From JAQGMO01 sp050954505 (GTDB lineage: Bacteria; Pseudomonadota; Gammaproteobacteria; Burkholderiales; Burkholderiaceae_D), in contig JBPBPY010000439.1 in assembly GCA_050954505.1 (NCBI GenBank), positions 1 to 15,393 of the forward strand: a DNA stretch of 15,393 bases, in the 5' to 3' direction. A program made the position numbers and the translations under genes. The notes beneath the pieces are model-generated. The model was not told the origin of the DNA, made no database searches, and saw only the letters and a list, made by a program, of their open reading frames with translations. Below are positions 7,620 to 14,016 of the stretch, piece after piece (within the stretch, counting starts at the first letter, position 1; each line of letters begins with the position of its first letter).

Positions 7620-7639
7620 AGCATTTGCTCTATCCATAG
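7620..7639. promoter_or_regulatory. Two abutting 10-bp dyads in the tauD-serine acetyltransferase divergent gap
   Basis: AGCA-TT-TGCT (7620-7629) is directly followed by CTAT-CC-ATAG (7630-7639). Each has four-base arms and a two-base centre. They sit roughly midway in the 200-bp gap (7553-7752) shared by the two divergent sulfur genes, where an activator or repressor site would be expected. Arms this short can occur by chance. I could not identify convincing -35/-10 pairs for either direction in this gap. Confidence 0.25.
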
Positions 7640-7752
7640 TTGAATACGGCATAAGTGCGCACCGTGGGCGGCCGTGAGCAGGCCGGTGCGGCAACGCCAC
7701 AGCAACATTTTGCCGCACCACGCAAGCGGCGGTTTTCAGATACGATCTCGTC

Positions 7753-8679
7753 ATGCATACACCATCGAATCCTTGCAAGACCGACCAGGCCCTGTTCTGG
7801 GACCTGGGCGAAGTCGTCAGCCAGCTGCGTCAATCGCGCGAAGTCACCCACAAGGTGCGCCACCAGGGCCGCATCCGGGAATTGCCTTCGCGCGAGGCGC
7901 TGCGCGACATCCTGCAAAAGCTGCTGGCCGTCCTGTTTCCCACCCATTACGGTCAGCCCAACCTGAGCGATGAAAGCATCGACTATTTCGTCGGTAACAC
8001 GCTCAACAATACCCTGACGGTGCTGACCGAGCAGGTCAGGCGCGCCTTGCTGTTTACCACCACACGCACCGATGCCTGCGAAAACGATCTCGGCGAGCAG
8101 GCCATTGGCTTGACGCGCAAGTTCATCGCCGAACTGCCGGCCTTGCGCGGGCTGCTGGTCAGCGATCTGCAGGCGGCCTTCAGTGGCGACCCGGCAGCCA
8201 CCAGTGTTTCGGAAGTCCTGCTGTGCTATCCCGGCACCATCGCCATCATTCATTATCGTCTGGCGCATGCGCTGTACCTGCTGGGCGCGCCTTTCCTGGC
8301 GCGCATGATTTCCGATATTGCCCATTCCGACACCGGCATCGACATCCATCCGGGCGCGACCATCGGCGCGAGTTTCTTCATCGATCATGGAACCGGCGTG
8401 GTGATTGGCGAGACTGCGGTGATTGGCCAGCATGTACGGCTGTACCAGCATGTCACGCTGGGCGCCAAGCGCTTTCCTGCTGATGAAGACGGCGTGCTTA
8501 TCAAGGGCAATGCGCGTCATCCGATTGTCGAAGATGATGTCGTGATCTATTCCGGCGCCACCGTGCTGGGCCGCGTGACCATAGGCCGGGGGTCGACGAT
8601 TGGCGGCAACGTCTGGCTCACCCATAGCGTGCCAGCCTACAGCAATGTTTCACAGGCGCAGAGCCGGCAGGACCAGTAG
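7753..8679 (+). CDS. cysE: Serine O-acetyltransferase, long (EpsC/SrpH-like) type
   Basis: This enzyme makes O-acetylserine from serine and acetyl-CoA, the first committed step of cysteine synthesis in the cytoplasm. It has 308 residues: an extended helical N-terminal part (about 1-190), then the left-handed beta-helix of hexapeptide repeats (about 195-295). The catalytic Asp-His pair is in FFIDHGTGVVIGET (211-212), a further conserved His is in NARHPIVED (256), and VTLGAKRFP and GATVLGRVTIG mark the coil. Length and sequence resemble the roughly 310-residue type better than the 273-residue E. coli CysE. No Shine-Dalgarno site precedes the ATG, and a TACGAT box ends six bases upstream, so the mRNA might be leaderless. 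It is divergent from tauD, which links it to sulfur starvation. Confidence 0.9.
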   Translation: MHTPSNPCKTDQALFWDLGEVVSQLRQSREVTHKVRHQGRIRELPSREALRDILQKLLAVLFPTHYGQPNLSDESIDYFVGNTLNNTLTVLTEQVRRALLFTTTRTDACENDLGEQAIGLTRKFIAELPALRGLLVSDLQAAFSGDPAATSVSEVLLCYPGTIAIIHYRLAHALYLLGAPFLARMISDIAHSDTGIDIHPGATIGASFFIDHGTGVVIGETAVIGQHVRLYQHVTLGAKRFPADEDGVLIKGNARHPIVEDDVVIYSGATVLGRVTIGRGSTIGGNVWLTHSVPAYSNVSQAQSRQDQ

Positions 8680-8690
8680 GACCAGAGCGG

Positions 8691-9119
8691 CTAAGGCCGT
8701 GGCAGGCTGCCGCGCTGCACGCTTGTGCTTTTGCAGTGTGCGCAGGCCAGCGCCCGGCTGATCAGCGCCAGGGCTTCATGCACCTGCGCGCTGCCACACA
8801 TGAACAGGTCGACCGCGGCAAACCCGGCTTCCGGCCAGGTGTGGATCGAGATATGCGATTCAGCCAGCAGCACCACGCCGGTCACGCCCTGGCCAGTACC
8901 GAACCGATGGAAATGACTCGAGAGGATGGTCGCGCCTGCCGCCAAAGCGGCCTCCTTGAGTACCCGTTCAAGCTGCCGGCCATCGGCCAGCAGCACTGCC
9001 TGCACCCCATGCAGGTCTGCAAGCAGGTGCGCTCCCGCCGGCAGGTAGGCGCGCGTGTTCCCAGGCAGAGGTACTGCCTGGGCGTTGTTGTAGACGGTGG
9101 TCTTGTCTTGCTCGATCAT
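8691..9119 (-). CDS. speD: S-adenosylmethionine decarboxylase proenzyme (class 1B SpeD)
   Basis: SpeD makes decarboxylated AdoMet, the aminopropyl donor for spermidine-type polyamines. The 142-residue proenzyme should cleave itself between Glu87 and Ser88 in LLAESHISIHTWPE, turning the serine into a pyruvoyl cofactor. His93 and Cys108 (VDLFMCGS) keep the S-H-C spacing (5 and 15) I recall from Thermotoga SpeD, so it should be active. The N-terminal GAHLLADLHGV is also typical. A longer open frame runs upstream, but those residues overlap the previous gene in another frame. The ATG at 9117-9119 overlaps the stop of the microprotein gene (ATGA), so it is translationally coupled. Its job is presumably to feed the membrane aminopropyltransferase encoded divergently. 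It is convergent with the serine acetyltransferase gene; no clear terminator separates them. Confidence 0.92.
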   Translation of the reverse strand: MIEQDKTTVYNNAQAVPLPGNTRAYLPAGAHLLADLHGVQAVLLADGRQLERVLKEAALAAGATILSSHFHRFGTGQGVTGVVLLAESHISIHTWPEAGFAAVDLFMCGSAQVHEALALISRALACAHCKSTSVQRGSLPRP

Positions 9120-9286
9120 TTGTGGCCACCGCCCCAGCCGCTGCCGCCACCACCGCTGCTGCTCGAGCTCCAGCTGCTGCCGCTGCCGCTGCCGTGCTGA
9201 TCGCTGCTGCCCATGGAAGTCCAGCACATGACAGTGCACCAGAGCGCCACCAGGCAGGCATAGACGACAAATTCCTTGCGGTTCAT
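9116..9286 (-). CDS. 56-residue membrane microprotein with Gly/Ser tail
   Basis: I do not recognise a named family. The protein starts MNRKEF, has one hydrophobic helix (about residues 6-24, with two cysteines at 11 and 17 and a third at 21), then a tail rich in Ser and Gly (SSSSSGGGGSGWGGGHK at the end) with a His-Lys finish. The orientation is probably N-inside with the tail outside. The gene is very likely real: its ATG overlaps the stop of the DUF4178 gene by ATGA (9283-9286), and its own TGA overlaps the speD start by ATGA (9116-9119). An in-frame ATG ten codons earlier lies inside the previous gene and is less likely. No ribosome site is visible, so translation probably relies on coupling. 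Confidence 0.72.
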   Translation of the reverse strand: MNRKEFVVYACLVALWCTVMCWTSMGSSDQHGSGSGSSWSSSSSGGGGSGWGGGHK

Positions 9287-10755
9287 TCGGTATCGTTTTC
9301 GGTTGCGTGGAGCCACAGTGCGGGCACGATAATCGACAGCATGCCGAACACAAGATACAGCCAGGTGTTACCGAACGCATCGAGCAATGGAATCATATTC
9401 AGCAAGGCCAGGGCACCACAGGCGAAACGCGCCGTGCGCAGGACCGGCCAATTTGCCGTTCCACCATGTTCCATTGTCGTCCCGGCAGGCATCTCGAGCG
9501 CGGCGCCGAACCATGCCTTCAACTGGTCACCGGCAACCGGTGCCGACGACGACCATGTCAGTTCATCGGCAGTGAGCTCGGCAACCAGAATTTTGTTGCC
9601 GGCTTCGAACTCGGTCGTCTCGACCACCTCGCCGGCAGCCACCCGCCAGTTGAAGGCGCCGGCGGCAAATGTCACCCGCGCCGTGTAACGGGAAGACCAG
9701 CGGTAGCTGACTGCACCCAGCCGGGCGGTGCGCTGGTGTTGTTCCCATTGCGGCCACTCATCCAGCACCCTGGAACGATACCAGCCGGACTGGGTTTCAA
9801 TCAACCACAACAAGCCGGCGCGTGGATGGTACAGCAGGTACTCGGTCCAGTCATTGGCATTGTTGTCGGTGCGGCGCAACAGGCCAATCAATTCGAACGA
9901 CGCGCCATTGATGGTGGCCTTGGCACCGAGTTCGAGCGTGCTTGCAATCTGCTTGACCCGCACTGAAACAGCAAGCACCTGGGCGACGTACGTCGTGATG
10001 TCGACGCGGGCGTGGCAACTGGGGCAGACGATCTCCCGGGTCACGCCCGGCACATGCGCCACCTGGCTGCCGCATGAAGGGCAGTCGAGTGCGGTCACGG
10101 GGCTGCGAATCCGGCCGGCGCTGGCACGCACCGTGTCATCATCACGCAGGAATTGACAGTGCAGTGCTTCGAGGCTGACGGCCTGGCCGATATGGATGCG
10201 TGGCCGGGCGGCGTCGGAATAGTCGATGGTGGCAAAGCGGCTGCCGTCGCGCAGGTCGGCCAGCTGTGCCTGCCAGCCCTGGCCGACGACAAAGGGCAAT
10301 TCGCCAGCGCCGCCGGTGCAGTGCGCCGTGCGCACTTCGGCAACCGTGTAGTCCTGCTCGAGAAGACGCTGGCGCCGGGCAGGGCGCAGTGCGTCGAATG
10401 GCGACAGCACATCGGCGCAGGGTTTTTCCACCGTCAATGTGAACTGGCCGGAAAAGTCGCCCAGCCAGGCGTCCTGGCCATCGGCAAACAGCAGGTACCA
10501 TTCATTCCACAAGCCGGCTGGATACTGCAGCTGTATGCGGCCAATCACGGTAAACGCGCGCGCGCCAAAAATGCCGGCCGTACCGATCTGGATCGGCGAA
10601 TGGTCTTCCAGCACATCGGCCATGCGGCCAAGGTTCTTCACCGTATCGGCTGTCTTGAGCACCGTGGTCTTGCAATAGCTGCACACCGCCATGACGGAAG
10701 CAAACGATTTGAATTCGACCGGCGCGCCGCAGCTGGGACAGGAGGCAAGATGCAT
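9283..10755 (-). CDS. DUF4178 membrane protein with two zinc ribbons
   Basis: The function is not established. The 490 residues show a zinc ribbon at the N-terminus (Cys 6, 9, 25, 28), a first beta-rich DUF4178-like unit (about 45-200; IGTAGIFGARAFTVIGRIQ, WNEWYLLFADG), a second zinc ribbon (Cys 225, 228, 244, 247), a second DUF4178-like unit (about 270-415; INGASFELIGLLRRT, DWTEYLLYHP) and two C-terminal membrane helices (about 442-460 and 464-483). The duplicated ribbon-plus-domain layout is clear. It follows the SPFH-SHOCT gene by 20 bp and overlaps the microprotein gene. Zinc-ribbon proteins also accompany the SPFH protein YdjI in the B. subtilis ydjFGHI operon, so a role in a membrane scaffold is a reasonable guess. 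The start is the only ATG that keeps the first ribbon; its ribosome site is weak. Confidence 0.85.
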   Translation of the reverse strand: MHLASCPSCGAPVEFKSFASVMAVCSYCKTTVLKTADTVKNLGRMADVLEDHSPIQIGTAGIFGARAFTVIGRIQLQYPAGLWNEWYLLFADGQDAWLGDFSGQFTLTVEKPCADVLSPFDALRPARRQRLLEQDYTVAEVRTAHCTGGAGELPFVVGQGWQAQLADLRDGSRFATIDYSDAARPRIHIGQAVSLEALHCQFLRDDDTVRASAGRIRSPVTALDCPSCGSQVAHVPGVTREIVCPSCHARVDITTYVAQVLAVSVRVKQIASTLELGAKATINGASFELIGLLRRTDNNANDWTEYLLYHPRAGLLWLIETQSGWYRSRVLDEWPQWEQHQRTARLGAVSYRWSSRYTARVTFAAGAFNWRVAAGEVVETTEFEAGNKILVAELTADELTWSSSAPVAGDQLKAWFGAALEMPAGTTMEHGGTANWPVLRTARFACGALALLNMIPLLDAFGNTWLYLVFGMLSIIVPALWLHATENDTE

Positions 10756-10775
10756 GCAGTAAGTCTCGGGCAGCG

Positions 10776-11870
10776 TCAGCCGATGAGTTTGTTCAATACC
10801 CTGGTCTTGGCGTCGTCATAGTCGGCTTGCGTGATCAAACCCTTGTCCAGCAAACCCTTGAGCTGTTCGAGCCGCTCTACCGGCGATGGATCGGCCGCCT
10901 GGGCAGCGGCAGCAGAGGTGGCCGCTGCAATGCGGTCGTCCGTATTGCCGGTGCCATGGGTGTGGGCTGGCTCGGCAGCCATGCCGGAAGAGGCGGAGGC
11001 CGCCGCCAGGCCTTGCGCCATGACCTGGCCAATGGCTGCCCCCGCACCGAGTCCGGCGCCAATGCCTGCCAGCCCGCCTTCGTTGCGGGCCGCCAGAGGA
11101 ATTGCCTCGGCTGTCTGGAAACGGGTGTAGGCATCGAGTTTGGAAGAACCGAGCGAGCCTTTCATGCTGGCGCCGATGCGGCTGTCGAGTGCTTCACGCA
11201 GTTCATCGGGCAGGCTCACGTTGCCGACGTTGAATTCGTCCAGTGCCAATCCATAGCGGCCAAAGGCCAGGGCCAGATCGGATTTGACCTGCTGCGCCAT
11301 CAAGCTCTGGTTGGCGGCCATGTCGAGGAAAGGAATCCTGGAAGCCCCGAGCGAATTGGCCATGGTGGAGAGCATGATGCCCTGCAGCTGGCCTTCGACC
11401 TCATCGCGCGTGTAGGCGTCACGCGTGCCGCTGATTTCGGTAAAAAATTTGCGCGCATCGCTGAGCCGGTAGGAAAACATGCCGAAGGCGCGGATGCGGA
11501 TTGCATCGAAATCCTTGTCGCGGATGGTGATTGCTTGCGGCGTTCCCCACTTGCGCGCCGTCTGCACCCGGGTGCTGAAAAAATAGACATCCGACTTGAA
11601 GGGCGATTCGAACAGCTTGTCCCAGTTCTTCAGGTTGGTCAGCACCGGCAGCGTGCGTGTGGTCAGCGTATGGTTGCCTGGCCCGAACAGGTCGGCAATC
11701 TGCCCTTCGTTGACAAACAGGGCGAGCTGCGACTCGCGCACCGTCAGCGTGGCACCGTTCTGGATTTCGAAGTCCTGCATGGGATAACGCCAGGCCAGCA
11801 CGCCATCGCTTTCTTCATTCCACTGCAGTACATCGATGAATTGTTTCTTGACCAATGAAAACAGGCTCAT
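10776..11870 (-). CDS. SPFH (band-7) protein with C-terminal SHOCT domain
   Basis: SPFH proteins assemble into membrane-associated scaffolds. This type (often labelled virion-core-like, similar to B. subtilis YdjI) has no transmembrane helix. In its 364 residues, about 20-235 form the SPFH region (WRYPMQDFEIQNGATLTVRE, FVNEGQIADLFGPGNHTL, IRIRAFGMFSYRLSDARKFF). A Gly/Ala-rich flexible linker follows (about 264-328), then a SHOCT domain (331-362; RLEQLKGLLDKGLITQADYD). SHOCT domains usually mediate assembly. Upstream residues in the open frame are ignored because AAGGA sits six bases before the ATG at 11868-11870. It lies 23 bp after the DUF350 gene and 20 bp before the DUF4178 gene, so it is part of one operon. 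Confidence 0.9.
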   Translation of the reverse strand: MSLFSLVKKQFIDVLQWNEESDGVLAWRYPMQDFEIQNGATLTVRESQLALFVNEGQIADLFGPGNHTLTTRTLPVLTNLKNWDKLFESPFKSDVYFFSTRVQTARKWGTPQAITIRDKDFDAIRIRAFGMFSYRLSDARKFFTEISGTRDAYTRDEVEGQLQGIMLSTMANSLGASRIPFLDMAANQSLMAQQVKSDLALAFGRYGLALDEFNVGNVSLPDELREALDSRIGASMKGSLGSSKLDAYTRFQTAEAIPLAARNEGGLAGIGAGLGAGAAIGQVMAQGLAAASASSGMAAEPAHTHGTGNTDDRIAAATSAAAAQAADPSPVERLEQLKGLLDKGLITQADYDDAKTRVLNKLIG

Positions 11871-11893
11871 GGTATTTCCTTCCAGGCGAAGTT

Positions 11894-12280
11894 TCAGGAA
11901 ATGCAGGCGGCATTGATGGCGCCAACCGACAGGGAAATGGCAGCCAGCACACTGCCGTAGGCGGCATTGCCGGATTCGATATGCTCGCGCGAAATGCGCA
12001 GGAAACGGGTGCTGATCGCATAAGCCAGCAGCTGCACCACCAGCGCACCGCCACTCCAGGATAAAAATCCGACGATGCTGGAGGTATGAAAGATGCACGA
12101 TGCAACGGTCATGGAAAAACCGATCATTGCGCCGCTGAGGCTGAGTGCAGCAGCAATGTTGCCCTGCCTGATGAGCAGCATTTCATCGAACGGGGTCACG
12201 CGCGTGTAAGCCACGAAAAACACCGTCAGGACGATGGCCGCCATGAACAGGTAGAGAACGTAGTTGGCAAATGCAGTCAA
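11894..12280 (-). CDS. DUF350 (YjfL-like) membrane protein, TTG start
   Basis: This is a small integral membrane protein of unknown function. Its 128 residues have about four helices (near 5-25, 44-62, 67-92 and 107-126). The loop TRVTPFDEMLLIRQGNIAAA (26-45) is the hallmark of DUF350 proteins as I recall them. The start is a TTG at 12278-12280 preceded by GAGGA. The open frame upstream has no Met with a ribosome site, and the upstream residues are charged and unlike the family. It is the first gene of the minus arm, with SPFH-SHOCT following after 23 bp. In E. coli, yjfL sits near genes for a PspA-like protein and a glutathionylspermidine-synthase-like enzyme, which echoes the polyamine link here. 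Confidence 0.85.
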   Translation of the reverse strand: MTAFANYVLYLFMAAIVLTVFFVAYTRVTPFDEMLLIRQGNIAAALSLSGAMIGFSMTVASCIFHTSSIVGFLSWSGGALVVQLLAYAISTRFLRISREHIESGNAAYGSVLAAISLSVGAINAACIS

Positions 12281-12284
12281 GTTT

Positions 12285-12289
12285 TCCTC
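12285..12289 (-). promoter_or_regulatory. Ribosome binding site GAGGA that sets the TTG start of the DUF350 gene
   Basis: The minus strand reads GAGGA, four bases before TTG. No ATG or GTG nearby in frame has a comparable site, and the family alignment begins just after this codon. Confidence 0.6.
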
Positions 12290-12320
12290 GCGAACGCAAT
12301 GGTGGTGCAGAAGGGCGCTG

Positions 12321-12347
12321 ATAGTATATTGTGTCGGCGTCGGCCAA
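12321..12347 (-). promoter_or_regulatory. Promoter candidate for the DUF350-SPFH-DUF4178-speD arm
   Basis: The minus strand has TATACT (12323-12328) overlapping TACTAT (12321-12326). TTGGCC (12342-12347) lies 15 bases upstream of TACTAT and 13 upstream of TATACT. An A8 run lies just further upstream and could act like an UP element. Spacing is short, so the call is tentative. Confidence 0.35.
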
Positions 12348-12352
12348 ACGGG

Positions 12353-12360
12353 TTTTTTTT
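12353..12360. repeat. T8/A8 homopolymer tract in the divergent control region
   Basis: Eight T on the plus strand (A8 on the minus) lie in otherwise GC-rich DNA, upstream of the minus-strand promoter candidate. This may be an intrinsic bend or UP-like element. Length variation by slippage is possible. Confidence 0.45.
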
Positions 12361-12442
12361 GCCGGCTGTGGTGGAAGGCGCATCCTGTCATTCAACAACA
12401 GTGCAAGCAGACGTCGCGCAGGCATCCATGCAAGCCGAAAAA

Positions 12443-12482
12443 GAACACAGCGGAACACAGTACAACACAGTGCAACACAGCG
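12443..12482 (+). repeat. Four tandem 10-bp repeats (core AACACAG) before the aminopropyltransferase gene
   Basis: The units are GAACACAGCG, GAACACAGTA, CAACACAGTG and CAACACAGCG. The seven-base core AACACAG is invariant and only the first and last two positions vary. The period of 10 bp is about one helical turn, so all cores face the same side of the DNA. The array ends 22 bases before the GTG start of the aminopropyltransferase. A degenerate relative (CAACAACAGTGCAAGCAG) lies near 12393-12410. Candidate roles are a cooperative operator, an RNA leader element or a slippage-variable spacer. Confidence 0.8.
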
Positions 12483-12504
12483 AAAATAAAGTGATGAAAA
12501 TCCG

Positions 12505-14016
12505 GTGAATAAATCTTTGTTGATCCTGTCGGTATTTGTAGTTGCTTTATGCGGTTTGGCTTATGAACTCATTGCAGGCGCGTTATCGAGTTACTTGCTG
12601 GGTGACTCGCTGTTGCAGTTTTCTTCCATCATTGGCTGCTACCTGTTTGCCATGGGCGTGGGTGCGCACTGTTCGAAATATGTCAAGGACGAGGATGTGC
12701 TGGCCCGCTTTGTCGATATCGAGCTGGCCGTCGGCCTGGTGGGCGGGTTTTCCGCCGCCCTGCTGTTCCTGACTTTTTCCTGGATGGCGGCGCCGTTTCG
12801 CACCCTGCTGTATGTCATGGTGTTCCTGATCGGCGTGTTCGTCGGCATGGAGATTCCGCTGGTCATGCGTGCGCTCAATGCGCGCCAGACCGGTTTCAAC
12901 GAACTGGTCAGCAAGGTGCTGACCTTCGACTATCTCGGCGCATTGGCGGTGTCGCTGCTGTTTCCACTGGTGCTGGCGCCGCAGCTGGGCCTGGTGCGCA
13001 GCGGCTTCCTGTTCGGCATGCTCAATGTCGGCGTGGGCATCTGGACCATCCGCATGTTTCGCCACGAGCTGCGCAATACCGGCGCCCGTTTGCTGCGTGC
13101 CTGCGCGCTGCTGCTGGTTCTTGCCTGCGGCTTCGTTGCCTCCGATCGGCTGGTGCGCTGGGGTGAACACGGCATGTTCGGCGACGAAGTCGTGTATTCC
13201 ACCACCACGCCTTACCAGAGGCTGGTCATCACCAAATGGAAGGATGATCTGCGCCTGTACATCAACGGCAACCTGCAATTTTCCTCGCGCGATGAATACC
13301 GCTACCACGAAGCGCTGGTGCATCCGGCGCTGGCGTCCTTGCCGTGGGCACGCTCGGTGCTGATCCTGGGCGGTGGCGACGGGCTGGCCCTGCGGGAAGT
13401 GCTGCGTTATCCCGACATCTGGCATGTGACGCTGGTCGATCTCGATGCAGCCATGACCAAGGCGTTCGCCAGCCGCCCTGAACTGGTGGCGCTGAACCGC
13501 AATGCGCTCAATGACCCACGGGTGAGCGTGGTCAACCAGGACGCCGCGCGCTGGCTCGAAGCAAGCGGGGAGGTTTTCGATGCCGTGCTGATCGACTTCC
13601 CCGATCCCTCCAGCTTTGCGCTTGGCAAGCTGTACTCGGTGCCTTTCTACGGCATGGTCAAGCGCCATCTCTCGGCCAATGGCTTGATGGTGGTGCAGGC
13701 GACCTCGCCATTCCATGCCCCGCATGCGTTCTGGACTGTCGATGCCACGCTGCGCGAAAGCGGCTTGCGCACCGCCCCATATCATCTGTATGTGCCGTCG
13801 TTCGGCGAGTGGGGTTTCATCCTGGCGCAGCAGCAGGGTACCTGGCAGCCGCCGCTGCGCTACCGCTTGCCAATGCGCTACCTGGATGCCGATACGACCA
13901 CTGAAATGTTCCGCTTCCCGCCCGACATGCCGCGCCTGGAGATGGCGCCGAACCGTCTCAATACCCAGTCGCTGGTGCACGCCTTCGAGCAGGACTGGCA
14001 CCGGGTCATCCGGTGA
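12505..14016 (+). CDS. Polyamine aminopropyltransferase (spermidine synthase-like) fused to seven membrane helices
   Basis: The C-terminal half should move the aminopropyl group of decarboxylated AdoMet onto a diamine. Of 503 residues, about 1-212 hold seven hydrophobic helices (near 5-30, 37-56, 72-96, 101-121, 142-164, 166-183, 198-213). The enzyme domain follows: TPYQRLVITK (235-244), LYINGNLQFSSRDEYRYHEA (251-270), the AdoMet-binding GGGDG (289-293), VDLD (311-314) and the presumed catalytic region LIDFPDPSS (362-370) with Asp364. The start is GTG at 12505-12507, overlapping the stop of a four-codon ORF (ATG at 12494). No good ribosome site is visible. Basic loops fall after helices 2, 4 and 6, which would place the catalytic domain outside the cytoplasm if seven helices is right. 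Its stop overlaps the next start (GTGA). Confidence 0.9.
   Translation: MNKSLLILSVFVVALCGLAYELIAGALSSYLLGDSLLQFSSIIGCYLFAMGVGAHCSKYVKDEDVLARFVDIELAVGLVGGFSAALLFLTFSWMAAPFRTLLYVMVFLIGVFVGMEIPLVMRALNARQTGFNELVSKVLTFDYLGALAVSLLFPLVLAPQLGLVRSGFLFGMLNVGVGIWTIRMFRHELRNTGARLLRACALLLVLACGFVASDRLVRWGEHGMFGDEVVYSTTTPYQRLVITKWKDDLRLYINGNLQFSSRDEYRYHEALVHPALASLPWARSVLILGGGDGLALREVLRYPDIWHVTLVDLDAAMTKAFASRPELVALNRNALNDPRVSVVNQDAARWLEASGEVFDAVLIDFPDPSSFALGKLYSVPFYGMVKRHLSANGLMVVQATSPFHAPHAFWTVDATLRESGLRTAPYHLYVPSFGEWGFILAQQQGTWQPPLRYRLPMRYLDADTTTEMFRFPPDMPRLEMAPNRLNTQSLVHAFEQDWHRVIR

Noticed and set aside
8688..8711. Terminator between the serine acetyltransferase and speD genes
   Set aside because: Small GC stems exist (CGGC/GCCG and GGCAG/CTGCC), but they are short, one lies inside speD, and no T-run follows in either direction.
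10776..11870. Viral gene, from the virion-core-protein label often given to this SPFH type
   Set aside because: The label comes from a distant poxvirus resemblance; the SPFH plus SHOCT layout and operon context are bacterial, with no phage genes around.
12443..12482. CRISPR-like array
   Set aside because: The repeats are 10 bp with no spacers and no cas genes nearby; this is a short tandem array.
12583..14001. A 472-codon open frame on the minus strand
   Set aside because: It lies antisense to the aminopropyltransferase, is rich in His and Gln as reverse-frame shadows often are, and has no recognisable motif.
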